This document shows, one piece after another, positions 47,801 to 60,101 of a stretch of 64,000 bases of DNA. Position 1 is the stretch's first letter, and each line of letters starts with the position of its first letter. A model generated the notes under the pieces. The model was not told the origin of the DNA. It searched no databases and worked only from the letters and a program-made list of their open reading frames with translations. Origin of the DNA: Apophysomyces variabilis. Lineage: Eukaryota; Mucoromycota; Mucoromycetes; Mucorales; Mucoraceae. Where the stretch lies: positions 199,630 to 263,629 of the forward strand of contig MZZL01000403.1 in the NCBI GenBank assembly GCA_002749535.1. Reading direction: 5' to 3'. The position numbers and the translations under genes are program-made.

Positions 47801-48603
47801 TTAACTAGGAATTTTTATCAAAACCGAATAGGACCAACTTCCATGGTTCTGCGAAGGCCAGATGTCTAATTATTTGAAGCTATGGTGCTATGAAAAACTT
47901 TTTCGAAAGTTTAACAAAGCTTAGCAGTGTCGATGTATATGACTGAAAGTCTGAATCACTGCATGATTTTATTCTATTATGCATATAATGAGGACAGCGA
48001 TGCGTTGCAAATTCTTTCTCACACACAACGATAGGCATGTGTGTGGAAGGAACGCTATACCGTAGATTAACCGGATATTAAATAGATACACCATTCAAAC
48101 AGAATCTTAGTTTTATTTGAATATATTCTTTCTCTGCTTTTTTGCTTCCATTTCTTTTTTCAAGAAGATTAAGAAGACAATGCTGTATGAAGCTCATATT
48201 ATCGTTCATCTATCCACGGTTGTCTGCTTTAGATTCCTGTTGTTATGCTTCCTTTTCTTTATTTTCTTTTCTTTTATTTATACACCTAACCTTATTTGAA
48301 TTCAGATTTAGGTGTAAGTGACATATACAGAGAGACTGTCAAAAGAGACAAGTGCATGATGCCTGTATATCATGGCCGGTCTCGTTGAGTATTTCAGTCC
48401 GTCGCAATTTGGCTGGTGACCTAAGTCCCGAGCCTTGCCCTGATATACTCACCCTGTTCCTGTGGTTCCAAACATCAAGTCAACTGCACAAATACAGCAC
48501 TACTACTGTCTAACCCCGCACACTATTACAGAAAAAGTCCCATTGGCTCAATGTATTCCCGGCACTGACTGACAGCGAATTATTTTTAGTCTTCCGCAGC
48601 CCA
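44822..48603. other. Gene-poor region with short open frames
   Basis: Three ATG frames deserve mention but are unconfirmed. 45045-45266 (+) begins MDPTTAHILIRLDSLESGIL and may be the start of a repeat-encoded protein. 46078-46206 (+) encodes 42 residues beginning MPTVKQSKAELAAAKTEISR, zipper-like. A 45-codon basic frame lies at about 47231-47368 (MVEPPSSRRRFSRREEERPE). No larger gene could be assembled. Confidence 0.3.
47451..47606. mobile_element. Short element with about 20-bp terminal inverted repeats
   Basis: The left end ATCTGGCATTCACTTGGCG (47451-47469) matches the inverted right end at 47586-47606, which carries two extra bases. The interior is about 115 bp with no coding frame. No target-site duplication was clear. 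It may be a small MITE. Confidence 0.45.
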
Positions 48604-48610
48604 TATAAAA
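48604..48610 (+). promoter_or_regulatory. TATA box of the defensin gene
   Basis: TATAAAA lies 72 bp upstream of the defensin start codon, in a position fitting a fungal core promoter. Confidence 0.6.
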
Positions 48611-48675
48611 GGCTTGAGATTTGAAGCTTTGATTCGGACTTGTTACTTGCAATCATATATTTTTGAAACTTAACC

Positions 48676-48956
48676 ATGCGATTTGGTGTTCTCTTTTGTG
48701 CTGCCTATGTCTATCTGGCTTCCGGCGGTTTTGCTGCCGTCATTCAAGACCCTGCCAGTCAGGCAGTTGAACAAGGTGATTTAGCGTGAAATCTGGCTTA
48801 AACGAGTTCTAACGGTCGAATACAGGGTATTTAGACAAGAGACAAGAAGTAGCTTGTCCAGCGAGCGCTGAAGCATGCATTCAACACTGTGTCTCGATTA
48901 ACCGTAACAGTGGATTCTGCGGTGGCCTATTCTGGTTGGAGTGCATCTGTAGCTGA
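48676..48956 (+). CDS. Fungal defensin precursor (CS-alpha-beta peptide)
   Basis: Two exons, 48676-48775 and 48826-48956, give a 76-residue prepropeptide. Residues 1-20 are a signal peptide (MRFGVLFCAAYVYLASGGFA). A short acidic propeptide ends in the dibasic site LDKR (Lys38-Arg39), a Kex2-type cleavage site. The mature part of 37 residues has six cysteines at 44, 51, 55, 65, 73 and 75, i.e. C-x6-C-x3-C-x9-C-x7-C-x-C. The CxxxC and CxC pairs fit the cysteine-stabilised alpha-beta fold of fungal and invertebrate defensins such as plectasin. It would be secreted and act on microbial competitors, probably bacteria (inference). The 50-nt intron splits the propeptide. A TATA box lies upstream at 48604. 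Confidence 0.85.
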
Positions 48957-51189
48957 AAAGCGATTTTCTCTTATTAAAGAGCAAGGCATAAACTCTCTTT
49001 CTGCATCACAAAATGATTGCTAACAAGCTATGGTCTCTAAGCCAGCATAGCGTTTTATTATGCTCTGCACCTAGATCAATATAATCTTACAAGATCTTAC
49101 TCAAAATATATCGGTTAGAAAGAAGGCAATAAATCGACAGACCAAGATATCGTAGAGGCGATGATTTCTCATTGAAAGCACATGCGAAAATTAACAAAAA
49201 AGAGGAGTGGAATATTTAGACTTGTGGGAAGGATCCACAGACAAGAATTCCATGAGCGACTGCTCTTGTGAAACCAAGCACTATCCTTTTTTAACAATAA
49301 TATAAAAATGAGCGAACTAGACTGGTACACGTTAGAGGCTAATGGCTTTTGGAGAAGTTACTCACCTCACGAAGAGCAGGAAGTAAAACAAGAGTAGTAA
49401 ACATGCTAAAGAAGCTGAAGAAATTACAACAACGGACCTGAACTCCAATTTGTCGGAGATTGACCTTTAATTAACGGTAGCCGAGAACTTGCGATGTTAA
49501 ACTAAGAGCTATGTTGCTTTGTGATACTATCTTTTTCTTATAATGTCTGCAACCCTTAACAATATCAAAGTCTATTAACAAAATTTTCAATGTATTGCTG
49601 ACCGAAGCTTGCTGATTAAATTTGCCCAAAAGAATAAATCATCAATGGAAAGAGCATAACTAGGTTTTACAGTATTCGTATGAATGATGCACTTCAATTC
49701 AAGACGAATATCTTCTGTTTCATACGACATGTACGCTTTACATGCTATGTGCTGCCAATAGCAGAAAGGACTTTATATTCAAGACATCAATGACCTAACG
49801 ACAAAAGGTTGGTGATACAGTAAAAACAGCACTAAAGGACTTAAGTATTAGTGTTTCTTACCGGACGGCTGGGTAACAACCGAAACATAGTTTTGCTTGA
49901 ACAATCCTTTCTTTGTAGGAAACTGTTCCTGAATGGTTACGTACCCCGATGTATGCGGAGCAACAAATGGAATTAAACGAAGCAACGCAAGATCAAGTTA
50001 ATATCCGTGCAACTGCTGATATTTGATAGAATCATATTTTTGTATGCACCATTACGGATAGTGTCCCCTTATGTCTGTTTCATTTAGTGGAAGGCTTGAG
50101 ATACACTATCCTTGAACATGTTCATATATGACATCGACGGTGTTTGTATGGCTTCTATCGCTAAAACAGGTACACCAAGGCAAGCAAGATCCGCTAATCT
50201 GAATCCTCGCTACGCACGTGTTATTTGATTCCTGAATGAGTAATAATGAATATGGTTTGTTAGCAATGCCTGTAAGAAACATCTAGCAAAAAGGCTTTTT
50301 GTCATTTTCTTTCTCTTTAGTCCTTCTCCATGCTGCAGAAGCCAAACAATCAAGTAAGGCCACGCAATGCTTTCTTTCAGTGATGATTCCCTGCAGTCTT
50401 CACAAATTTCCAAAAAGCACGAATCACGCTTATCTTATGTGTAAGATTTCAATCTTCGCAGATTGTCGTGTTGTGCCTGGTTTCAGCCTAGATGATATGG
50501 ATACCAGCAGTATCATACAGCAACGATTAAAACTAGTAACGTCTACATAGAATAAGGGCTTTTAACGGAGTACCTTATGTATGACTCGGTCCTCGGAACA
50601 TCTGCGGTCCTTAGCAAATTCCGACCCGAACGATCGGTTAGATTGAAGATCTATCTATATGGCTTGCAAAAACTCAGACTAGGTTCATTGGAGCCGGGTC
50701 GTCCGCGTTATGAAATTTTGGGGATAATAGAAGCGTTGATTACCATGACTTTCTTGCCCAGGTACGTTTTGTCCATTGGCGCTGTGGTTGTATGTAAGAT
50801 GATATATACGAATATTAGATGTTCTGTGGCAAAACTCGATTGATATAGATGTCATCGTTCAACAAACATAGTTAACCATTGGGATTGCCAGGTTACACCA
50901 GACCAAAACAGAACTCCGTCTACATGGTGAAGCAATTTATGGAAATTGTATGAATACACTGCAACGGTGTAAATCAAAGAGAAGAAGCCAACACGAACGA
51001 ATAGATAAATAATTTGATTAATACTGCTAAGCCTTTCTCAGTTTCCAGTGTTCAGAAGGTGGAGCGCATATATATATATGTTAGGTAACCGGAAGCAGCC
51101 AACATTTCCTCCACAGTATACCATGTAACCTAAATTTCGGTTTTCTACTCTGTTTCAAGGTTTGTCTTCTCTAAAGGTTACGTTGACAC
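48957..51189. other. Gene-poor region
   Basis: No supportable gene. An 88-codon frame at 50577-50843 (+) contains RPERSVRLKIYLYGLQKLRL but has no recognised domain or splice context. Confidence 0.35.
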
Positions 51190-51954
51190 GAGAGTGTAAA
51201 AAGATGTTTTGACGAATTGAAGAAGATAGCTGATAAAAGACCTATCGACACGTCCTGGTTAAATTTGACTCAAAGTAGTTTTGTTTTCTTACGGAATACA
51301 TCCGAAATTGGTATATTCTTTACAGTACAAGTTTGCGAAAGATGCTGAGCTTCGAAATCACATTGGCTTTCCGAGTTGATTAGCAGCGGAAAATTTGAGG
51401 CGCTCCTCTGTGCCTTCAATAGTCATTATACCCGGTCAGACGTGATAAGATGGGAAAATGGAAAGCTTGCCAGCAATTTTTCTACCTCTATCGCTAGCAA
51501 TGTCCATGACGTGGTAAATCTCGTCAAGAAGCGTAGAAAACATGTGGACAGTAGGAGGATAGACAGCTTCAGGAATATCCGTAGGTTCGCTTTCAATGTC
51601 CGTCACCCCATCATTTCGCCTTTTATCTGAGAATTACTACTTAAAATCTTGGAGTCTGTTCACTTCCACACCTCTGCTTCCACGGATAATATGCAAGGTA
51701 CCGCTACCATCATCAGCCTTGATGGTAAGAATATTGTCTTTTTGGGTATACGTCAGAATTATGGTTTAAAGTACAGAATTGACGTCCAAGGGAAGTTTAC
51801 GGCTACAGTAGTGGCGGTCAAAGCCTTCGGCATGAAGAAGCATGTCTGCCATAGCAAAATGATAGTTTTCCAAGTTGCACTCATAGAGAAGTAGATTGTC
51901 AGCTTTAAGGAAGAATTCCAGCAGTTTACTTTGTTGAAAGCGTGCCTCGAGCAT
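51190..51954 (-). pseudogene. Decayed PCNA-like sliding clamp
   Basis: Starting at 51954 on the minus strand, MLEARFQQSKLLEFFLKADN and MLLHAEGFDRHYCSRKLPLD match the start of PCNA in order and spacing (clamp N-terminus, then the RxEGFDxYxCDR segment). An in-frame TAA follows after residue 62. Then come DNILTIKADDGSGTLHII and, in another frame, DIESEPTDIPEAVYPPTVHM and ERLKFSAANQLGKP, matching the interdomain-connector and second-domain strands. The end near 51200 is weaker. Functional PCNA has no such stops, so this is a diverged, non-functional copy; the true gene must be elsewhere. It could also be a decayed, rapidly evolving clamp paralogue. Confidence 0.65.
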
Positions 51955-52582
51955 GTATATGTCGAAATGGGGCCATGAAAGGTTATGTAATCTGCTAAGC
52001 TCTGGCCAAATGAGATCAGAGTATAAAACGCAATTCTTTTTCTTCTCTTATACCGTTCATTTAATAACCCTGTTTCATTCGGATCAGCCTATTAACGCCC
52101 GTAAAGTCTTTCCCTCTAATTCGGAATATAAGCAATTCAGGGCTAGATGGAAGAAAAAGAGGGTTTAAAACGAACCTAACATTCTTCTTAGTGTGGAATG
52201 CTGACATCCCACGTCTGCCTTAGTGGAACAATAGATATCTCCGAGCTTGATAACCTTATATTAATGAAGTTTATGTCATTGGAAACATTCAAAGCAGGGA
52301 GTATGTCTTTTCTGCAGAATGGCCAAGAATTCTCGCTTTGTGTAATTGTAGTAGCGGATGTGTCATCGTATATGACAATTGTTAGCTTATTTTCAGTATT
52401 CGGAGAATCATGTTGTGCAGAAACAGAGATGGAGCTGCTTTCATTTATCTATAATGGATTTGCTTTTCACAAAGCTTTCCACCGATCGTCCCATGCCAAA
52501 ACTAGGCTGGTGTTCATGTGGTACAAAGCGCCACATGAATGAAATATTAAATGCATAGCTTACGTTCATTACCTTTTCTAGG
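51955..52582. other. Unassigned stretch
   Basis: A 114-codon plus-strand frame at 52198-52542 (begins MLTSHVCLSGTIDISELDNL) lacks recognisable motifs. The minus strand also has an open run here. Which, if either, is coding cannot be decided. Confidence 0.3.
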
Positions 52583-52736
52583 AGCAAAAAAGATGAATCA
52601 CTACTCTATTTCCATTTTTGGAAAACTCGACTACGCCTTGCCTTTGGTTTCACACGTGGATGCGCTCGACAACGAATGGTGACCACAGCATTCATTGATT
52701 TAAGCTTTACTTCTTTCCTACTTCTACCTATAAATA
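52583..52736 (+). promoter_or_regulatory. Promoter of P450 gene 1 with conserved block and TATA
   Basis: A block AAAAAAGATGAATCA...TTTTTGG at about 52585-52621 recurs in related form upstream of the other two tandem P450 genes (about 55525 and 57903). TATAAATA lies at 52729-52736, 72 bp before the start codon. Confidence 0.55.
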
Positions 52737-52807
52737 CGTTTCTTTTCTTAAACAATAAAAACTAGAAAAATTATAGCACTCTATTTTCGTAACTGGACGT
52801 CCTTGCT

Positions 52808-54690
52808 ATGACGCTCGCCTTGGATAACAAACACAATGCATTATTAACTACTGCCGGTCTTATTGGCGGTACAATCACTGCAGTTCTGGCTACATTAGCC
52901 GTGAAATATCCCGACAAAGCTGTGTTTGATGACCCTCATGAAGAACTACCACTAAGAAAAGGCTGGCCTTTAGTTGGTACATTACCCCATTTTCTTTACA
53001 ACAGCCAGATTGCGCACGATTTCTTTCTTCGTGATTTTATCCTGCTAGATGCCTTGACAGTGTAAGTTATGTGTTCCTTTCCGATCTTGAAATGCTAAAG
53101 AACACATGCTAGTGCTATATCGGCATTAGGAAAGCCCCGTAGTATAGGAACCATTGATCCCCGTAACATCGATCATGTTCTAAAACGTTAGACACCGGGG
53201 CAATAACCCAGTAACAGTCGAAAAACTGAGATTATTAATACATAAATATAGACAACTTTGAGAATTATGCCAAAGGTCCTCAATTTAACGAAGCAACTGA
53301 ACATCTTCTTGGTCATGGCATATTCAACGCTAATGGCGAACAATGGCGATACCAGCGTAAAACAGCGAGTCATATATTTAATGTCAAGAACTTCCGTGAT
53401 CATTTCACAGAGTAAGCGCGGCAACCAGGTGGCCATATTAAATCTAACTTTTTTGATTATTTGCTTTGACAAAATCCAGAGTCTTTCTTCAGGAGATCGA
53501 ACACATGTTCAACCATGTCTTTGATCCGGCCGTAAAAACACAAGAACCTGTTGACTTCCACGAAACCATGTTCAGATTTACGCTTGATTCCTTTTTCTTG
53601 TAAGAGAAGCATTTGGGGAAAATAGGAAAAAACTAATGAGCTGTTCCCAAATTAACCTTCTTCTATTTAGGTTAGGCTTTGGTGTACCGCTTAATTCCCT
53701 TACCACAAAGGAAAAAATTCCATTTGCTGTATCGTTTGATGCTGCTCAAACCAGCGCTTTTTACCGCTTTGCAAACCCATTCTGGCGTGTGGCCGAGACA
53801 GCGGATCGAGTTTTTCGACCTTGGAAAACGTCACTACAGCAGCATCTTAAAGTGTTGAACTCCTTTGCCGTTCAAGTCATTGATGGTCGCAGAAAAGACA
53901 TCGCAGAAGGGAAAAAGGACCAGAAAGATCTGCTGTCACGCTTTATGAATACGAAGAATGAGCATGGAGAGCCTCTCAGTAACACCGAACTTCGAGATAT
54001 CGTGCTTAATTTTATTATCGCTGGTCGAGATACTACCGCTCAAGCGTTATCTTGGGCATTCTATAACTTGATGCTTCATTCTCGGGTAGAAGCTAAGTTG
54101 GTTGAAGAAATCAATGAATATATTAAGGAAGACATGAACGCACCTACGCTATACGAGGTGATCAAAAGCATGAAGTATGCCCATGCAGTGTAAGTCTTAT
54201 GCAAATTTTGTATTCTAAAAAGGTACCAGAATCGTCATGTGTTTGAAACCTGACTTGAGTCTCATCTAGATTCTATGAAACTTTGCGGCTGCATCCGCCA
54301 GTGCCGAACAATCAGAAATACGCGCTAAACGATGATGTTCTTCCTGATGGTACGCATATTCGTAAAGGAGATTATGTGTTTTGGAGTCCTTGGGCAATGG
54401 CTCGTTCTGAGAAGGTATGGGGCCCTGATGCCCGGGACTTCCGGCCGGAGCGATGGTTTACTCCCGAAGGAGATCTACGACGAGAATCGCAAGGAAAATT
54501 CAATTCTTTCCACTCAGGCCCTCGCGTCTGCCTAGGTCAAAATTTAGCAACACTTGAAGGATTGGTTGCCATGACTTACCTACTCAAGCGCTATCATTTT
54601 TCATTGGTTCCTGGTCAAGACATCACATATCAAGTATCACTTAGTTTGCCCATGAAAAATGGCATGAAGGTCTTTGTAAAATCACGTTAA
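52808..54690 (+). CDS. Cytochrome P450, tandem copy 1
   Basis: Six exons, 52808-53061, 53113-53186, 53252-53411, 53480-53599, 53671-54189 and 54270-54690, give 515 residues. An N-terminal anchor (TAGLIGGTITAVLATLAV) is followed by the proline-rich hinge (LPLRKGWPLVGTLPHF), the I-helix AGRDTTAQALSW, the K-helix ETLRLHPPVPNN (ExxR), the PERW block (FRPERWFTPEG) and the haem loop FHSGPRVCLGQNLA with the axial Cys. The sequence resembles fatty-acid/alkane hydroxylases of the CYP52/CYP704 kind; in this lineage the CYP509 family is a candidate. It would be an ER-bound monooxygenase using NADPH-P450 reductase. All six exons keep the pattern of the next two genes. Confidence 0.9.
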
Positions 54691-55753
54691 ATTCATCATC
54701 TGTCCCTGTTTTTCACCCGTTACTATCAGCAACATCTCCATAACTGCCAAATAAGATCCATTTTTTTTTCACTAGATGCACCATCCTTGACCAGCGCACC
54801 CGCCTTGCATTTACTCATCCTGATTGCTTATCCATATCGAGTCTTATTGCAAGAAATCGGGTGTTAAGTGCTCCCTTTCTATGCTCTCGGTATTATTAAT
54901 GGACAAATGCTGAAACATCAGAAAGTGAAACTCTTTATAAGGCAAACTACGGTATACATAACTATATAGAACACATGAAGGCAAAAAGACATAGAAGTTA
55001 GATACAAGGTGTTATGAAGAAATGGTACAAATATTTTGATACACAAGAGTCTGACAAAACTTGGGCCATACGATTCTATATTTGGCGCTGCTACCTGCTG
55101 GCAGCACTGATACTAAAAACTGTTCCCCTCAATCACTGCGTGCAAGGTTTCTGTTTTGCAGGGACATAAACGGCTTGTTATCCGAGAATGGGTGGTGAGA
55201 TTGCGATGGCTACAGCGCGCTGGTACCGTTTTCTCACTGGCAATATTGTTGTTCTAGAATATGCGTGTGAAAATGTGCGTCCTCAAATAGAGAAGAATAA
55301 AATAATTGCTCCGTATACAGAAATGTCAGTACCCTCTCCATTGCAAAACCATGAGTTTAGATATTTGATAAAAATGGGAGATCTTATACTGCTGTAAAAG
55401 AGTTGCCTTCAATTGTTTGAATTAGCATCTCTTAGGCAAAATTTGCGCGGATCATCCGCTCCAACAATATGCCACAGGATCAGAAATGCTGGATAAATCA
55501 CTTACGTTCGTTTCCTTTTTAAGCACAAAAAAGTTGAATCAAATAACTCGCTGTCCAATTTCGGAAGGTGAATTACGCGTTCTGTTTGCCTTGACAGGTT
55601 GTTGTACATTGAGAGAACGGTAGCCACCACATTCATTGACCTTCACTTGCTCTTCTCTTTATTTCAGTTATAAATACACCTCGAACTAATTTTCTTTGCT
55701 ACAAACTAAACAACAAGAGCATTTTATCTTTATACTCCATTTTCTCCACTGCG
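54691..55753. other. Intergenic between P450 copies 1 and 2
   Basis: Contains the promoter of copy 2, with the conserved GCACAAAAAAGTTGAATCA block at about 55523-55541 and TATAAATA at 55669-55676, 78 bp before its start codon. No other gene is convincing. Confidence 0.5.
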
Positions 55754-57612
55754 ATGCTCACCTTAGATAGCAAATCCAACATGCTATCCACTACAGCCGC
55801 CCTAATCGGCGGTGCTGTTACGGCAGTTATGGCTGTATTGACCCTCAAATATCCCGATAAGGCTGTATTTGGTGATCCGCATAAAGAACTACCATTGATA
55901 ACTGGATGGCCTTTGCTTGGAACGCTACCCCATTTGTTGTACCACAGCCAGAAAGCACATGAGTTTTTCCTTCGTAATTTCCAGCGACTGGATTCCTTAA
56001 CAATGTAGGTCATTTATTGTTTTCTAACGTTGGAATGCTGATCGTTTAATGTTAGTGCTATCTCTGCGTTGGGAATGCCTCGTACCATAATCACCATCGA
56101 CCCTCGTAATATCGATCACGTTTTGAAAGGTAACTATCCATAAGTTCAAATGACAGCCGGAATAATACGATATTCATGTATCAATAGACAACTTTGAGAA
56201 CTACGCCAAAGGTCCTCAGCTTGATGAAGCAACTGCAGATCTGCTAGGTCATGGAATCTTCAATGCTAACGGCCAACAATGGAAATATCAGCGTAAGACG
56301 GCAACTTATATCTTTAGCGTCAAGAACTTCCGCGACAATTTCACAGAGTAAGTGTGAGAACTGGGTGTTAATAAGGTCAATCCTCATTTTGTTGTTCTTC
56401 TGCTCTTTCACCAATCAAAGAGTCTTTCTAAAGGAAATTGATCACATGTACAAATGTATCTTCGATCCAGCAATAGAGAAACACGAAGCCATTGACTTGC
56501 ATGAGATCATGTATCGGTTTACGCTTGATTCATTTTTCTTGTAAGAGAAATATATGAGAGAGCAAGTCCTGACTTGTCTCCATTCTTTTTCACATAGGCT
56601 AGGTTTCGGAGTACCGCTCAATTCCCTGGAAGCAAAAGAGAAAATCCCCTTTGCCGTATCCTTTGACGCACTCCAGACCAACTCCTTTTATCGGTTCGCC
56701 AATCCCTACTGGCGCGCAACAGAGGTAGCGGATCGAGTTTTTCGACCTTGGAAAATGTCCATTCAACAGCATCTGGAAGTGGTTAATTCATTTGTTGCTC
56801 AAGTCATTGATCGCCGTAGGAAAGACATTGCAGAGGGGAAAAACGATTATAAAGATTTACTTTTTCGCTTCATTAACACAAAAAACGAACATGGAGAAAT
56901 GCTTAACGACACTGAAGTTCGAGATATGGTGATCAACTTTATTATCGCTGGCCGAGATACTACTGCGCAAGCATTATCTTGGACATTCTACAACTTGATG
57001 CTTCATCCTCGGGTAGAAGCTAAATTGATTGAAGAAATCGATAAACAAATTGGAGAAGACATGGATGCACCTACCTTGTACGAGACTGTTAAGAACATGA
57101 AGTACGCCCATGCAGTGTAAGTGCATACTTTATATATAAAGGCGACGCAGATTTCTGTGTAGCACTTGGCAACTAACCGCGTTTGACTTAGATTTTATGA
57201 AGCTTTACGTCTTCACCCATCCTTACCTAACAATCAGAAATACGCGCTGAACGACGATGTTCTTCCCGATGGTACTAGTATTCGTAAAGGAGACTACGTG
57301 ATGTGGAGCCCCTGGGTAATGGGTCGTTCTGAGAAGGTGTGGGGCTCTGATGCCCGAGATTTCCGGCCGGAGCGATGGTTTACTCCGGAAGGAGAACTTC
57401 GTCGAGAGCCGCAAGGAAAGTTCAACTCGTTTCATGGAGGACCTCGTGTTTGCCTTGGCCAGAATTTAGCAACGCTTGAAGGATTAATCGCTATCATTTT
57501 CTTACTTAAACGTTATCGTTTTTCGCTGTTTCCTGGTCAAGAAATCACGTATCAAATATCGATCAGTTTGCCTATGAACAATGGCATGCAGGTTTTGGTA
57601 CAGTCGCGCTAA
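55754..57612 (+). CDS. Cytochrome P450, tandem copy 2
   Basis: Exons 55754-56004, 56056-56129, 56188-56347, 56421-56540, 56598-57116 and 57192-57612 encode 514 residues. Exon lengths from 2 to 6 (74, 160, 120, 519, 421 nt) equal those of copy 1 exactly. Motifs: membrane anchor TAALIGGAVTAVMAVL, AGRDTTAQALSW, EALRLHPSLPNN, FRPERWFTPEG and the haem loop FHGGPRVCLGQNLA. Differences from copy 1 are scattered substitutions, with no frameshift, so the gene looks functional. It probably arose by tandem duplication including the promoter. Confidence 0.9.
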
Positions 57613-58240
57613 ATCCATTGTCTTCCCTACCTTGATCACTGGCAATAGAACCTCCGTCATAACAAAATAAACTCCATATTCTCATACTATGCATTAGATA
57701 CATCATTCATGACGATTTCTTGTACTACACTTGCCAGCAAGAAGGAGTGAAATGAAAGAGGAGGAAACTCGTGTTTCTTTAACAAGGCAGCGAGTGGCAC
57801 CTATCATCACCACGAGACACAAATTCTTGTTTTGGTGATACAAACAGAATTCATAGCCAATCGTGTCATTGCCATTTGGCGTTGTCTGCCTTTTACAACC
57901 AGAAAAAAGATGAATCAAAATCCTATTGCCATTCTTGGATAGATTACACTGCTAGCTCCTTTGACAGAGCACAAATGTACCTAATATGAGTATTTCCATT
58001 TTAGTACGGATTAAAGTTCCCTGTTTCTCACATCCAACATGGAAAAGGATGTACACGCACTGACATTTGAACTTGGTTTGCCCCACACGTATTTTCATTT
58101 CCCGCCAACCTATAAAAACGCCATCATTTGATCTAAGTTGACTCTCTTTTTCCTTGTGCTTTCCCCTTTTTCTTCCTTACACTATTTAACTTTGCTTGAG
58201 TTCTCTTTTGCTTTTTTGTTTGTCTTTGGTCCTGTATATT
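57613..58240. other. Intergenic between P450 copies 2 and 3
   Basis: Holds the promoter of copy 3: the shared AAAAAAGATGAATCA block near 57903 and TATAAAAA at 58111, 130 bp before its start codon. Confidence 0.5.
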
Positions 58241-60101
58241 ATGTCTACGTTTGATTACAAAAACCATCCTATGTTGAAGACCGCAGGCATAGTAGCCGGC
58301 GCTACAACAGCCGTCTTAGCCGTCTTAGCCTTAAAATATCCTGACCGAGCTATCTTTGATGAACATCGCGAGGGAATCGCCTCTAGACCTGGATGGCCTT
58401 TACTCGGCTCGTTGCCTGCTCTCCTCGCCAACAATCAGGTCATGCACGATTTCCTCCTTGACGGATTCACCAAGACAGACGCCATGACTGTGTATGGATA
58501 ATAACTCGAGATCGCAACTTTCATTTACCAATTATGTTAGAACCATGTCTGCGCTTGGTATGCCTCGCAGTATCGCAACAATCGATCCCCGAAATGTGGA
58601 GCATATTCTCAAGAGTATGTAGCAGTCGCACTTAAAAAAAAAGAATCCGAATAATCGGTCAACCAATTAACAAGGTTTAATCTTTAGCCAACTTCGAAAA
58701 TTATGCCAAAGGTCCAAAGTTCAATGATGCAACAGAGGATCTGTTGGGTCACGGAATCTTTAATGCTAATGGCGAGCAGTGGAAATACCAACGTAAAACA
58801 GCCAGTCATATATTCAACGTAAAAAACTTCCGTGATCATTTCACTGAGTAAGTGCAACAATAGAACAACGTGGGAGACAGATATACACTGACCCTTGTAT
58901 AAAAGCGTTTTCCTTCAAGAAATTAATTACATGTCCAAATACATTTTTGATCCGGCACTCCAAAATAAGGAAACAGTCGATTTCCACGAAATCATGTTCA
59001 AGTTCACCCTTGACTCCTTTATCTTGTAAGCCAGAAGTCGCAACTATTACGTACAACCTGCTAACTCTGCTATTCAACTTTTGCAAGGCTTGGTTTTGGC
59101 GTGCAATTAAACTCCCTTGCCACAAAAGATAAAGTTCCATTCGCCACGTCTTTTGATGAATGCCAGCTTAACGCTTTCCAACGTTTCGTAAATCCTTTCT
59201 CACGCGTACTTGAAACCGCGAGTGCCGTATTTCGACCATGGAAAATGTCTATTCAGCAACATCTCGATGTTATCAACTCCTTTGCAAACGATGTTATTGA
59301 CGGTCGTCGAAGGCAATTAGCTAATGGAGAAGATCATCATCGGGATCTTCTTTCGCGATTCATGAATGCTCGAAATGAAAATGGCGAACCTCTCGACAAC
59401 AAAGAACTCCGAGATATCGTCCTAAATTTTGTCATTGCTGGTCGAGACACCACTGCTCAAGCTTTATCATGGACTTTTTATAACCTCATGCTACACCCTC
59501 GTGTCGAAGCTAAATTATTAGAGGAGGTTCATCTGCACATCGAAGACGACATGGATGCAGCTAAACTCTATGAAGTTATCAAAGACATGAAATATGCCCA
59601 TGCTGTGTAAGTTGCACTGTGTAACAAAGAAACAAAAGGATACCGTCAATTAAATGTGTCTTTTCTTTTTACGGATTTAGCTTCTTTGAGGTGCTACGGC
59701 TTCATCCATCTGTTCCAAACAATCAAAAGTATGCTTTGAATGACGATGTTTATCCAGATGGCACCCACATCCGCAAGGGAGATTACGTGATGTGGAGTCC
59801 ATGGGTTATGGCTCGGTCTGAAAAGGTTTGGGGCCCTGACGCCAAGCTCTTCCGTCCCGAACGATGGTTCACACCTGAAGGAGAACTTCGTCGCGAATCC
59901 CAAGGCCAATGGCCAGCCTTCCACGCAGGTCCTCGTGTCTGTCTTGGCCAGAATTTAGCAACACTCGAGGCCCTGGTGGCCATTGTCTATCTAGTTAAAC
60001 GATACCGCTTCACCCTAGTACCTGACCAGAAAATCACTTATCAAGTGTCACTCACGTTGCCCATGAAAAACGGCATGAAAGTATTTGTACATTCGCGCTA
60101 A
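58241..60101 (+). CDS. Cytochrome P450, tandem copy 3
   Basis: Exons 58241-58491, 58541-58614, 58688-58847, 58906-59025, 59088-59606 and 59681-60101 encode 514 residues with the same intron positions as copies 1 and 2. Motifs: anchor TAGIVAGATTAVLAVLAL, AGRDTTAQALSW, EVLRLHPSVPNN, FRPERWFTPEG, haem loop FHAGPRVCLGQNLA. It is the most diverged of the three (MSTFDYKNH start, altered B-C region, HHRDLLSRF). The ATG at 58241 is used because the frame upstream has no ATG. Substrate unknown; a fatty-acid or xenobiotic substrate is a family-level guess. Confidence 0.9.
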
